Shown one piece after another: positions 51,918 through 61,274 of a DNA stretch of 64,000 nucleotides. Made by a program: the position numbers and the translations under genes. How positions within the stretch are numbered: position 1 is the stretch's first letter; each line of letters starts with the position of its first letter. The notes beneath the pieces were generated by a model, which saw nothing but the letters and a program-made list of their open reading frames with translations, was not told the origin of the DNA and did not search any database. Origin of the DNA: Ilyobacter polytropus DSM 2926 (GTDB lineage Bacteria > Fusobacteriota > Fusobacteriia > Fusobacteriales > Fusobacteriaceae); the NCBI RefSeq assembly GCF_000165505.1, contig NC_014632.1, positions 868,001-932,000 of the forward strand. Reading direction: 5' to 3'.

Positions 51918-53351
51918 ATGTCTCTAAAAGCTGAACTTAAATCAGGACTTATAATAAACTTTATAGCAAGATATTCTGGAGTTTTAATACAGATAGTTAT
52001 TCTAGGTATCTTATCAAGGTTACTGACCCCAAAAGAATTTGGATTTGTTGCTGTTATCATGGTATTTCTCACTTTTTTTGAAATGATAAGCAGCATGGGA
52101 ATCGGACCTGCAGTGATACAGGAAAAGACTCTTTCAGAAGAGGATAACTCTACAATATTTAATTTAACTATTATTTTAGGGTTATTATTTGGAATTTCAT
52201 TTTATTTTTTTTCATTTGTAATAGCTGAATTTTATCAAAATAATGAGTATATAAGCGTTGGAAAATATTTATCGTTAATTGTCTTTTTAAGTTCACTTAA
52301 TATTGTCCCGCTATCTTTGCTAAAAAAATCAAAAGAGTTTAAAAAAATAGCTATGATAGGAGTTAGCGGTAATCTTATATCAGGGTCTATAGCGGTTTAT
52401 TTAGCATTCGGTGGGATGGGGTATTTTGTGTTGATCTTGAGACCGATTATAGGCTCTATATACGTTTTTATACTTACTTATAGGATATCTAGACTTAGAT
52501 TTAGATTTATTTTTAATTTGGAAACATTGAAAAAAATAGCACAATTCTCAATTTTTCAGTCACTGGCGGATATTTTATATTATTTCACAAAAAATCTGGA
52601 CAATATATTGATCAGTAAAATAATCGGTATAGAGGCATTGGGATTTTATGATAAGGCTTATAAACTGATGGTTTATGCAGTACAAAATCTGACTAGTGTC
52701 ATGAATCCTGTACTTTTGCCGGTTTTTTCAAGTTATAAAGATGATAGTGATCTGATTTATAATTCCTATTCCAAACTCAGTAAAATATTGACATTGTTTG
52801 GCTTGCCGCTGTCAGTATATCTTTATTTTACTGGTGAAGAAATAATCTATATTATTTTTGGAAACCAGTGGGGGCAGAGTGTTCCAATATTTAAAATACT
52901 TGCTTTAAGCGTCTGGATGCAATTAATATTAATAAGTTGTGGATCAATATTTCAAGTATCAGGAAGATCCGATCTATTATTCGTAAACGGGATTGTTTCT
53001 TCTGTTATCTTAGTCTGTGGAATCTCTTATGGCCTAATCAAGAAAGATCTTATTTTAGTAGCTGTGGGTGTTTTAGTAGCTTTTTTTATAACTATTATTT
53101 TTAGCTATTGGATGATGTTTAATAAAATTTTCAAAAAGAATTTTTCAATATTTTTTAAAGAGTTAATAACTCCATTTTTAATTTCTGTTATTGTTTTTAT
53201 TTGTTTGTATTTAACAACTAGATTCTTACATATAAAAAATCATTATGAAACGTTAATTATAAAAAGTTTTTCAACTTTGATTGGGTTTTTATGTGGAATT
53301 TATATAACCAAAGAATACAAACTTCTAATAAAGGTTTTGTTTAAAAAATAG
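51918..53351 (+). CDS. wzx: Wzx-type polysaccharide flippase
   Basis: A 477-residue, roughly 14-helix member of the MOP/WzxC-like polysaccharide transporter family, which flips lipid-linked repeat units to the periplasmic face. The start LKAELKSGLIINFIARYSGV is the family opening (K-x-G-x8-R), with SRLLTPKEFGFVAVIMVFL, MGIGPAVIQEKTLSEEDNST and LDNILISKIIGIEALGFYDK later. TAGGTG lies ahead of the ATG. With the Wzy-like polymerase and Wzz/kinase genes it defines a Wzy-dependent pathway. Confidence 0.92.
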   Translation: MSLKAELKSGLIINFIARYSGVLIQIVILGILSRLLTPKEFGFVAVIMVFLTFFEMISSMGIGPAVIQEKTLSEEDNSTIFNLTIILGLLFGISFYFFSFVIAEFYQNNEYISVGKYLSLIVFLSSLNIVPLSLLKKSKEFKKIAMIGVSGNLISGSIAVYLAFGGMGYFVLILRPIIGSIYVFILTYRISRLRFRFIFNLETLKKIAQFSIFQSLADILYYFTKNLDNILISKIIGIEALGFYDKAYKLMVYAVQNLTSVMNPVLLPVFSSYKDDSDLIYNSYSKLSKILTLFGLPLSVYLYFTGEEIIYIIFGNQWGQSVPIFKILALSVWMQLILISCGSIFQVSGRSDLLFVNGIVSSVILVCGISYGLIKKDLILVAVGVLVAFFITIIFSYWMMFNKIFKKNFSIFFKELITPFLISVIVFICLYLTTRFLHIKNHYETLIIKSFSTLIGFLCGIYITKEYKLLIKVLFKK

Positions 53352-53395
53352 TTAACCGGGGGAGATTTAACTCTAAAATTAAGGGGTGGTTATAA

Positions 53396-54478
53396 ATGAA
53401 GATAAATACAATATTTTTGACTAAATCAACCCAAAGCGGGGGAGTTCAGACCCTAATAAAGACAATAGAAAAAGAGGTCTTGAAAGCGGGCTTAAAAGTA
53501 AACGAAATTTATCATAAAAATCCATGGACAGAACTTTATAGAGAAATAGATGGCGTAAACTATATAAAATTAAATACAGCTTTTGAAAATAAATCTTTTA
53601 CTGCTAACTTTATTTTAAATATCTACTATGCCAGAAAAAAACTAAAAGAAACTGTTGAGGAAAAAGATAAAATCATAATTTATAGTCCAAATTATTTATT
53701 GTTTATTCCATTTAAAATATTAAAAAATAATCAAGTAATCTTAGTTCAGACTAACAAAATGGATGTATACTTTACCAAGAAAGCTAGGATTGTGTTTAAA
53801 TTATTGAGTAAATATATAAACTTTTTCGCTATATTTACAGAATATGATAAAAAAAGACTGGATAAAATTTTTCCAAAATTGATTTTTACTTTGAAAGATA
53901 GAATAAGATATATTCCGAGGGCATGTACTATAGAACCTGCAAAAGGTCCTCATAAATATGGAAAAAATCTTGTATTTATCGGGAGAATTATGGAAGACCA
54001 GAAAAATTTTGTAGGTCTTATAGAAGTTATGAAACATCTCCCTAAAAATTTTAAGTTGAATATATACGGCAACGGATCAGAAAATGAAATAAATACTTTA
54101 ATTGATAAAATAAAAGACTATGACAACATTAAGTTTTGTGGTGCAACTAAAAATGTAAAAAAAGTATTGAATGAAAATAATATATTTTTGATGACCTCTT
54201 TTTATGAAGGGTTTGCAAATACTCTGGTAGAGGCAAGGAGCCAAGGGCTACCTATTGTAGCATATGATACTTTTGAATCATTAAAATGGATAGTCTGTGA
54301 CGGTAAAAGTGGATATGTAATTCCATTAGGGGAAAGCCAAAAATTTGCCGATGCTATTAAAGAGGTAGTCAGTTCAGAAGAGAGATACGGTGAAATAAGT
54401 AAAAATGCCCTTAAAATGTCAGAAAGTACAGAATATAATAAAATAATGAAAAAATGGATGGATATTTTGACTTGTTAA
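53396..54478 (+). CDS. Family 4 glycosyltransferase
   Basis: A 360-residue GT-B enzyme. N-terminal part INTIFLTKSTQSGGVQTLIK; C-terminal domain with KNLVFIGRIMEDQKNFVGLI, FKLNIYGNGSENE, FLMTSFYEGFANTLVEARSQ (E-x7-E region) and GLPIVAYDTFES. It should use a nucleotide sugar to extend the repeat unit. AAGGGGTGG precedes the ATG. It lies between wzx and the secreted beta-helix gene. Confidence 0.88.
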   Translation: MKINTIFLTKSTQSGGVQTLIKTIEKEVLKAGLKVNEIYHKNPWTELYREIDGVNYIKLNTAFENKSFTANFILNIYYARKKLKETVEEKDKIIIYSPNYLLFIPFKILKNNQVILVQTNKMDVYFTKKARIVFKLLSKYINFFAIFTEYDKKRLDKIFPKLIFTLKDRIRYIPRACTIEPAKGPHKYGKNLVFIGRIMEDQKNFVGLIEVMKHLPKNFKLNIYGNGSENEINTLIDKIKDYDNIKFCGATKNVKKVLNENNIFLMTSFYEGFANTLVEARSQGLPIVAYDTFESLKWIVCDGKSGYVIPLGESQKFADAIKEVVSSEERYGEISKNALKMSESTEYNKIMKKWMDILTC

Positions 54479-54524
54479 AATTTCTATATTTTGTAATTTA
54501 TATTAAAAAAGGTGGGTGTTGCAA

Positions 54525-56603
54525 ATGGAATATTTTATTAATAATAAATATTTTAAATCTATAGTTACTTTTATTTTTTTTATTACTTTTAGTATTAGTT
54601 CTGTGTCAGCGGACTTCTTTGTTTCTCCTGAAGGAAGTGATCTAAATCCAGGTACTAAAGAAAAACCATTTAAAACACCTGAAAAAGCAAGAGATATCAT
54701 TCGGGAAAAAAACTTGAATAAAAAAGAAACTGTGGTAATTTGGTTTTTTGGAGGCCGTTATTTCCGAAAAGAAAGTTTTAAACTGAAAGAAAAAGACTCA
54801 GGAATTAAGAATTATCAGATAGTATACAAGGCTGTACCTGGAGAAAAAGTCTACTGGGACGGTGGGGATGTTCTGAATAAATATGAGCCTATCTTAGACA
54901 AGGAAATCTTAAATAGAATTAGTTCAAGGAATAGAAAAAATATTTTCCAAATAACACTGGATAAATCTCAAGGGGAAAACATGGGTAGTTATGGTCCTAG
55001 AGGATTTGGACGAACGCAGTTCCCGGCCCCAGCAGAACTATTTATAAATGGGATCCCGCAAACTATTGCAAGGTGGCCTAATAACGGAAGAGTACCCCTT
55101 GGTCAAGTTGTAGATACAGGAAGTACACCACGATGGGGAGATTCAACTTATAGAGGAGCAGTTTTCAAATATGAGATTTTTCGACCTGAATTATGGACTA
55201 AAGCCAAAGACATGTATATAGGAGGAATCTTCAGTGAGAGTTACGCAGATGACTCAATAAAGGTTTCTGAAATAGATATAAATAAAAAGACTATCAAAAT
55301 GTCAGAACCGCATCTCTATGGATTTAACAACAAACCATATACAAGCTGGTATGCTTCAAATCTTCTTGAGGAGATAGATATTCCCAGAGAATATTATATA
55401 GATAAAGAAGCTAAAAAAATATATTTTTATCCTATTTCGGGTGATATTAAATTAATTCAACTTTCTCAGTTGGAAACCCCTTTGGTTGTTATGGAAAATG
55501 CATCATATATCAAGTTTGAAAATATTATTTTTGAAAATTCTAGAGGAAATGGAATAGAAATAAAAAACGGAAGAAATAATACAATAGCAGGATGTATCAT
55601 AAGACAAATAGGGGGAATCGGTGCAGATGTATCCGGAGGGATGAATCACTCGATTATTAGCAGTGATATCTATTATACAGGAGCCGGAGGAGTATCTCTT
55701 TCAGGAGGAGACCGTAAATCTCTCACACCATCTAACCATATGGTAAAAAACAGTGATATTCATAATGTTAATAGATGGTATAAAACTTACAGACCTTGTG
55801 TGAATTTAAAAGGAGTAGGACAAAAAGTAATAAACAATCACCTACATGATGTTCCAGGCCAGGCAATTCTGTTTTATGGGAATGATCATTTGATAGAGTA
55901 CAATGAGATAGATAACTGTGTGACAGATATGTCAGATATGGCTGCGATTTATACAGGAAGAGATCCGAGCGTAATGGGACATGTTATCAGGTATAATTTT
56001 TTCCATCATTTAGAGAATAAATTAGGATCAGGACACGGAGTCCAAGCTATATATTTTGATGATGATGACTTATACACAGGTATAATTTTCGGAAATGTTT
56101 TTTACAAAGCCGGAAGTAATGCAGTTATTCACTTTAACGGTGGTGGTAGTTCATCCATAGGAAACAATATTTTTATTGATTGTCCAAAAGTTATATGGGG
56201 AGGAGAGCGTGAACGGGTGCTTTCTGCCATCAGAAAGATGCATGATACAAGGTACAAAAATGTTCAAAAGAGAATATTTGAAAATGTAGATATAAGAAAA
56301 GAGCCTTTTAAAAGCAGATATCCTTACCTCTTGAAATCTTATGAAAGTGAATACAATATAGGAACCCCAATGTGGAATAATGTTGTGATATCAAGTGAAG
56401 AAAAAGAAAAGATGAGTCAGTTTGTAAATCCTGAAAAAATGAATTTCAAACTGAAGAAAAATTCTGAAATTTTAAAATTAAGATCAGAAAAAGTAGTAGA
56501 TCCTGTTTATGGACTTGATAATGAGAAAATTAAATTTAAAGATATTCCTTTTGAAAAAATCGGGATCTATAAAGACAGGTATAGGGGTGCATTTATTTAT
56601 TAG
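54525..56603 (+). CDS. Secreted right-handed beta-helix protein, possible polysaccharide lyase
   Basis: A 692-residue protein with a signal sequence (YFKSIVTFIFFITFSISSVS, cleavage likely after SVSA) and the start FFVSPEGSDLNPGTKEKPF common to secreted beta-helix enzymes. Residues about 330-560 form repeated turns with N-x-I/V and G-N patterns (NNTIAGCIIRQIGG, NHSIISSDIY, IFGNVFYKAG). Such proteins in polysaccharide loci are lyases, hydrolases or epimerases that trim the polymer in the periplasm. Catalytic residues cannot be assigned. The ATG at 54525 follows AAAGGTGG at 54508-54515. Confidence 0.78.
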   Translation: MEYFINNKYFKSIVTFIFFITFSISSVSADFFVSPEGSDLNPGTKEKPFKTPEKARDIIREKNLNKKETVVIWFFGGRYFRKESFKLKEKDSGIKNYQIVYKAVPGEKVYWDGGDVLNKYEPILDKEILNRISSRNRKNIFQITLDKSQGENMGSYGPRGFGRTQFPAPAELFINGIPQTIARWPNNGRVPLGQVVDTGSTPRWGDSTYRGAVFKYEIFRPELWTKAKDMYIGGIFSESYADDSIKVSEIDINKKTIKMSEPHLYGFNNKPYTSWYASNLLEEIDIPREYYIDKEAKKIYFYPISGDIKLIQLSQLETPLVVMENASYIKFENIIFENSRGNGIEIKNGRNNTIAGCIIRQIGGIGADVSGGMNHSIISSDIYYTGAGGVSLSGGDRKSLTPSNHMVKNSDIHNVNRWYKTYRPCVNLKGVGQKVINNHLHDVPGQAILFYGNDHLIEYNEIDNCVTDMSDMAAIYTGRDPSVMGHVIRYNFFHHLENKLGSGHGVQAIYFDDDDLYTGIIFGNVFYKAGSNAVIHFNGGGSSSIGNNIFIDCPKVIWGGERERVLSAIRKMHDTRYKNVQKRIFENVDIRKEPFKSRYPYLLKSYESEYNIGTPMWNNVVISSEEKEKMSQFVNPEKMNFKLKKNSEILKLRSEKVVDPVYGLDNEKIKFKDIPFEKIGIYKDRYRGAFIY

Positions 56604-56652
56604 ATTTATATCAATAACTTGTATATGTAAATTTTAAATCATTATAAAATTG

Positions 56653-56710
56653 AGAGGCTTGATTTGTTTCATTTGGTTTTAAAAACTTCGATGAATCTAA
56701 GCCTCTTTTT
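56653..56710 (+). terminator. Rho-independent terminator inside the plus arm
   Basis: AGAGGCTT-G-ATT pairs with AAT-C-T-AAGCCTCT across a long loop, followed by TTTTT. It divides the biosynthetic genes from the wzz-kinase-TolC-HlyD group. Confidence 0.75.
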
Positions 56711-56847
56711 ATATTATTTTATCAAAAGTTAGTAGTTTTAATTTTTTGGATATAAATCTGAATATTATTATAGAAGGATTTTAAAAAGAAAATTGGTAAG
56801 TTATCATTAAGTAATAATTTAAAAAAAATTGCTGAAGGTGATGTGAA

Positions 56848-57606
56848 ATGCAAGATAATAATAAGAAAGAAAGAGAAAAAAATGAAATAAGAAAAGAAAT
56901 TGACATGGTCGAGCTGTTTATGATTGTTAAACAAAACTGGAAAGTTCTTTTCAGGACAATTTTTATAATGGTGGCCTTGGGCTTTACCTATTCTTACTAT
57001 AAGGCGGATACTTATAAGGCAGAAGTTATACTTATGGTTTCAGGTAGTAATCTTATATCACCAGATAGGTTGGAAAATTCTCAAGTTTCTTTGAATCAAA
57101 AGCTTGTTTCAACTTATACAGAAATTGCCCAGAGTTCTAGTATAATGCGTGATGTTGTACAAAAGTTAGATTTGAAAAATTCTCCAGAGTCTTTGGCAAG
57201 GAAAGTCGAAGTTGCGCCAGTGGGGATGACAGAATTGATAAAGATCAGCTATGAAGACGAAAATCCACAGAAGGCTGCTCTTATTGTAAATCATGTTTCA
57301 GAAGAGTTTATGATAAAAATCAAGTCAGTTATGCGTTTTGATAACCTAAAAATCATAGAAAGTTCTCGAGTTCCAGTAAATCCAGAGTCTAAAAAAACTA
57401 AATTGATAATTGCAATTTCAATGATTATAGGTATTCTTCTAGGAATTTTTGAAGTAATGTGGGGAGAATATTATCAAAATAAAATAAAAAATCCAGAAGA
57501 TATAGAGAGGCTTTTGGATTGTCAGGTACTCGCAAATGTTCCAGATTATTCTACAGTAAAATTAGATAAAAAATCCAATGAATTAAAAAAAGTCAAAAAA
57601 CGTTAA
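56848..57606 (+). CDS. wzz: Wzz/CpsC-like chain-length determinant
   Basis: A 252-residue inner-membrane co-polymerase. Two transmembrane helices (about residues 35-55 and 182-202) flank a periplasmic domain of about 125 residues. It opens with VELFMIVKQNWKVLFRTIF (Wzz signature) and has the Pro-rich segment SRVPVNPESKKTKLI before the second helix. The cytosolic tail (about 205-252, YYQNKIKNPEDIERLL) would dock the separate kinase encoded next. This split layout is typical of CpsC/CpsD rather than a single-chain Wzc. AAGGTGATG site upstream. Confidence 0.88.
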   Translation: MQDNNKKEREKNEIRKEIDMVELFMIVKQNWKVLFRTIFIMVALGFTYSYYKADTYKAEVILMVSGSNLISPDRLENSQVSLNQKLVSTYTEIAQSSSIMRDVVQKLDLKNSPESLARKVEVAPVGMTELIKISYEDENPQKAALIVNHVSEEFMIKIKSVMRFDNLKIIESSRVPVNPESKKTKLIIAISMIIGILLGIFEVMWGEYYQNKIKNPEDIERLLDCQVLANVPDYSTVKLDKKSNELKKVKKR

Positions 57607-57662
57607 AATCAGGAGTTGAGTAAAATAACTTCTTGATTATTTACTAGATAGGAGGTTTTCCA

Positions 57663-58364
57663 ATGAGGAGAAGAAAACTAGTATTTTTTGATAGAGATAA
57701 AGAACATATTGCAGAAGCAATTAGAATACTTAGAACCAACTTATATTTTACAGAATCTAAAGACAGAAAAGTAGTACTGGTGACAAGCTCTATACCAAAA
57801 GAGGGGAAAAGTACTATAGCAGCAAATTATGCCCTGAGTGTAGCCATAAGCGGCGAGAAAGTGATTTTAGTGGATTGTGATATAAGAAGACCAAGAGTAG
57901 TTGACAGTTTTGGGATAAAAGCCAATTATGGTCTTGAAGAGGTTTTAAGGGGAAAGAAAAATTTAGAAGATGTTATTTTACATAATGTGGAACGGAATTT
58001 AGATCTCCTCCCAGCAACAAGTTTTGGTGAGAATGTTACGGAACTATTTCTGGGGAAAAAAATAGTAGAGATTTTGGATGGACTAAAGGAAAAATACAAT
58101 CTTATAGTTCTGGATACGCCTCCTCTTACTGTGGCAACTGACGCCGCACTTTTATCAACATATGCAGATGGAGTAGTATATGTAGTTGGCTATGATATGG
58201 TTTTTAAAAAAGAACTTCTAAGCGGAAAAAAATTACTTGAAAAAGCAGGAGCAAATATATACGGGGTAGTAGTAAATAAAGTAAGTATAAACGGTTATTC
58301 AATGGGAAACTATGGACACTATAGTTCTAATTACAAATATTATGACGAATATAAAAAGCGCTGA
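57663..58364 (+). CDS. BY-kinase, CpsD/CapB-like tyrosine autokinase
   Basis: A 233-residue cytosolic P-loop tyrosine kinase. Walker A is in TSSIPKEGKSTIAANYA, Walker A' in VILVDCDIRRPRVVDSFG, Walker B in LIVLDTPPLTVATDAAL. The C-terminus carries the tyrosine cluster NYGHYSSNYKYYDEYKKR, the usual autophosphorylation tail. With the preceding Wzz-like protein it controls polymer length and export. AGGAGGT precedes the ATG. Start EHIAEAIRILRTNLYFTES is the family signature. Confidence 0.93.
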   Translation: MRRRKLVFFDRDKEHIAEAIRILRTNLYFTESKDRKVVLVTSSIPKEGKSTIAANYALSVAISGEKVILVDCDIRRPRVVDSFGIKANYGLEEVLRGKKNLEDVILHNVERNLDLLPATSFGENVTELFLGKKIVEILDGLKEKYNLIVLDTPPLTVATDAALLSTYADGVVYVVGYDMVFKKELLSGKKLLEKAGANIYGVVVNKVSINGYSMGNYGHYSSNYKYYDEYKKR

Positions 58365-58477
58365 AATTAATTTTTTAATTGTTTAAAAAGAATATATTTT
58401 AATTTTACTTCAATAAAAGGATGTTTTTAACTGGGGAGTTTAAGGTAAGTTTAACTAACTTAAGGGAGGTAGGTATA

Positions 58478-59728
58478 ATGAATAAAAAGAAATTTATTGT
58501 CGCAGCTCTACTTGCTGTTTTTGCAAGAGGTTACGCTGAAGATATGACTTTGAATGATGTGCTAGATAGATTAGAGAAAAGTAATCGAGAGATAATGGTA
58601 CAGGATATGGAAATCGAATCATTAGATTTGCAGAAGAAAAAGCAGTTTAAAAATATGCTTCCAAGTGCTTCAATTGATTGGTCAAATGATTTTGTAGACG
58701 TTACCGATGAAGATCAGAATGACTTTGGAAGTGGGGATAGTACCTCTGAGGTAGGTGTCAGCATTCCGTTATTTCGAGGAGGAACTTTATACAATCAATA
58801 TAAAAAATCAACTTTGGACAAAGAAAACTCCAAGTATGAAAGAAATCTTGTAAGTTATGAAGTTCAAGAAACTGCAATTGCTACTTATTTTGAAGTTTTG
58901 AATAAGAGAAAACAGGCGGAAATAAGCCGTATGGTACAAAATTCTCTAAGTAAACAAGAGGAAAGACTAAGATCTCTTTATAAAAGTAATAAAATGATTC
59001 CTAAATCTGAACTTTTAAAAGTTCAGGCAGATTTGATATTGACTAAATCTGAATTAACCAGAGAAATAAAAGAGCAAAGATCTGCTGAAGAGACTTTGTT
59101 AGTGTTGCTTGATATGCCATTTAATTCAGATGTTACTTTTACAGAGGATTTGTCTGAAGAGCTAAAAATAGATATGTTTGATATTGATGTAGACTTGGAA
59201 AGAGCCTTGAAATATGGAAGTAAAATAAAGCAAGAGGACATTATATTGGAGAATTCTGGTATTGATGTAAAAATAGCAAAAGGAGAGCTTTATCCTACCT
59301 TGGACGCTTCTGCTAGTTTTAGATTGGATAGCGTTGATGATGATGAGAGTGAATATCAAGTATCTCTTAGCGCCTCTTGGGAGATTTTTTCCTGGGGAAG
59401 TACTTTAGATGACATAAAACAAAAGAAAATCAATTATAATCAAGCAATGACTAACTATAAAAATGCAGTGGATACTATTGCATTAGAGGTTAGAAATCAA
59501 TATAGGGAAATGGAAATATTAAGTGAGGAAGTTTATTCTCAAAAGATTAATTTGCAGTTGGAAGAGGAAAATATGAGAATCGATAAATTAAGATATGAGA
59601 ATGGAATAATAAGTACATATGATTATTTAGATTCGGTAAGCGGACTTAGTACAGCTCAGGAAAGATATTATTCTCTACAGAGAGACCTGTTGCTGGCTAT
59701 AAGAATATATGAAAATTTATTAAGATAG
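58478..59728 (+). CDS. TolC-like outer-membrane efflux protein
   Basis: A 416-residue protein with signal peptide (MNKKKFIVAALLAVFARGYA, cleavage before ED) and two outer-membrane efflux (OEP) repeats of long helices: DMTLNDVLDRLEKSNREIMV, IPLFRGGTLYNQYKKSTLDK, VQETAIATYFEVLNKRKQAE, and in the second half ASWEIFSWGSTLDDIKQKKI with NQYREMEILSEEV. It would form a trimeric tunnel through the outer membrane. The ATG at 58478 follows GGGAGGTAGGT; an ATG at 58421 lacks a signal peptide. It is 12 bases ahead of the HlyD-like gene and lies inside a polysaccharide locus. Confidence 0.87.
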   Translation: MNKKKFIVAALLAVFARGYAEDMTLNDVLDRLEKSNREIMVQDMEIESLDLQKKKQFKNMLPSASIDWSNDFVDVTDEDQNDFGSGDSTSEVGVSIPLFRGGTLYNQYKKSTLDKENSKYERNLVSYEVQETAIATYFEVLNKRKQAEISRMVQNSLSKQEERLRSLYKSNKMIPKSELLKVQADLILTKSELTREIKEQRSAEETLLVLLDMPFNSDVTFTEDLSEELKIDMFDIDVDLERALKYGSKIKQEDIILENSGIDVKIAKGELYPTLDASASFRLDSVDDDESEYQVSLSASWEIFSWGSTLDDIKQKKINYNQAMTNYKNAVDTIALEVRNQYREMEILSEEVYSQKINLQLEEENMRIDKLRYENGIISTYDYLDSVSGLSTAQERYYSLQRDLLLAIRIYENLLR

Positions 59729-59740
59729 GGGAAGAGTTGT

Positions 59741-61102
59741 ATGAAGAGGAAAAATTGGATAATACTCATAATAATTTTAATAATTCTTGCCACCAGGAAT
59801 ATGGATTTTGTAAAAGATATTAAAAATCTGAGTTTTCGTAAAAAAGATGATAAAAATATTGCTCCTGTTGTAAGAATAGAAAAATTAAAAAAAGGAAGTA
59901 TGAATGGAGACCTCTTATTTCAAGGTGTCGTTGTGCCAAAAGAGACAATTCCTCTTTATGTTAATGTGCCTGTAACAGTTGAAAATATTTTAGTTAAAAG
60001 TGGTAGTCTTGTAAATTCAGGTGATTCGTTACTAGAATTCAGTGCTTCTATTAAAAGTGAGCTAGAAAGAAGTCTGGAAGAAGTAAATTTGGATTTGAAC
60101 AACATAGATCTTGAATTAAGAGACTTGACATCGGGATCACTCAAATTGGAATTAGAAAATAAAACTTTAGAGATAAGAAGTTTGAAGGCAGAGATCAATG
60201 CCATGGAAAGAGCTCTTAAAGTTTTAAAATTTGAGTCGAGAACACTGAGAGAACAGGCAGATGCTAAGATGAGATTGTTTGAAAACGACGGAATATCATC
60301 AATAGAGGCAAATGCTGCGGAAACCAATGCAGATAAAAAAGAAGCCGAGTTTACAGATCAAATCTCTAGTCTTGATATTTCAAGACAACAATATGAACTT
60401 CTACTTTTGAGCTACGAAAGGCTTAAAAGAGAGTTGAATCTTAAAAGAATAACGCTTAAAAGTAGAAGAAGGAAAATTTTACTTGAAAAAAGGGACTTAG
60501 AGGCTAAATTAAATAATGTAAATGAACCTTTAAAGTCTCCAATCAATGGTTTAGTAGCTGAAATTTTTGTAGAAGAGGGAATTCCTGTTGCAAGAGGGAA
60601 AAAACTGATTTCAGTAGTACCAGAAGGCAGCTACATGATAAAAGTTGATGTGCCATTGTATATAGCCTCGATGATAGAAAAAGGACAAAAAGCTAAAGTG
60701 ACCCTGAGTGACAATAAAAGTGATCAATCCTACGAAGGAGTAGTAGAAAAGGTTGCACAAGGAGCTAGTGTAGTTGAGACTAAAAACTATGAAGATAAAG
60801 TTGTGGAAGTTTATGTAGATGTAGAAAAAACTGAAGGATTAAAATTGGGTTATTATACTACAGTGAGTATAGAGGAAGGAAAGTCTGGAGATTTATTAAC
60901 ACTTAATTCTTTTTCAGTTTTAGAAGATGAAGGAAAACCTTTTGTATATATTTTTGAAGATGGAATGGCTAAAAAAAGATATATAAAAACAGGAAAAGTA
61001 GATTCTTTTAGAATTGAAGTTCTAGATTTACCAGAAGGGACGCCTATAGTGGTAAATCCCTTTGAAGTGTATGACAATAAAAAAATTGTTGCTGAAAATT
61101 AA
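59741..61102 (+). CDS. HlyD-like periplasmic adaptor
   Basis: A 453-residue membrane-fusion protein: one N-terminal helix (about residues 5-22), a barrel-sandwich/lipoyl half (VPVTVENILVKSGSLVNSGD, about 75-100), a long coiled-coil hairpin (about 105-265), the second lipoyl half (SPINGLVAEIFVEEGIPVAR), and beta-barrel and membrane-proximal domains. The long hairpin suits docking to a TolC tip. No ABC, RND or MFS pump gene is adjacent, so the inner-membrane partner is either elsewhere or the polysaccharide machinery itself. GGGGAAGAG precedes the ATG. Confidence 0.87.
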   Translation: MKRKNWIILIIILIILATRNMDFVKDIKNLSFRKKDDKNIAPVVRIEKLKKGSMNGDLLFQGVVVPKETIPLYVNVPVTVENILVKSGSLVNSGDSLLEFSASIKSELERSLEEVNLDLNNIDLELRDLTSGSLKLELENKTLEIRSLKAEINAMERALKVLKFESRTLREQADAKMRLFENDGISSIEANAAETNADKKEAEFTDQISSLDISRQQYELLLLSYERLKRELNLKRITLKSRRRKILLEKRDLEAKLNNVNEPLKSPINGLVAEIFVEEGIPVARGKKLISVVPEGSYMIKVDVPLYIASMIEKGQKAKVTLSDNKSDQSYEGVVEKVAQGASVVETKNYEDKVVEVYVDVEKTEGLKLGYYTTVSIEEGKSGDLLTLNSFSVLEDEGKPFVYIFEDGMAKKRYIKTGKVDSFRIEVLDLPEGTPIVVNPFEVYDNKKIVAEN

Positions 61103-61138
61103 GAGTTTATTTACAAGTTTAATATTTTTATTTATAAA

Positions 61139-61187
61139 TAGATCCTTGGGATAATGTTTCTTTTGAAGGCATTAAACCAAGGGTCTA
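61139..61187 (+). other. Hairpin between the HlyD-like and Wzy-like genes
   Basis: TAGATCCTTGG pairs with CCAAGGGTCTA (one G-T pair), with an inner AATG/CATT. No T-run follows on the plus strand, so it may be a processing or attenuation element rather than a terminator. Confidence 0.45.
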
Positions 61188-61274
61188 TATTCTATAAATA
61201 CAGCTTTTTGTTTGTACAATTTTGAGAGTAATATTTTTTGTTTTGAATATTCTCTTTGCATTGGGGTGAAAACA

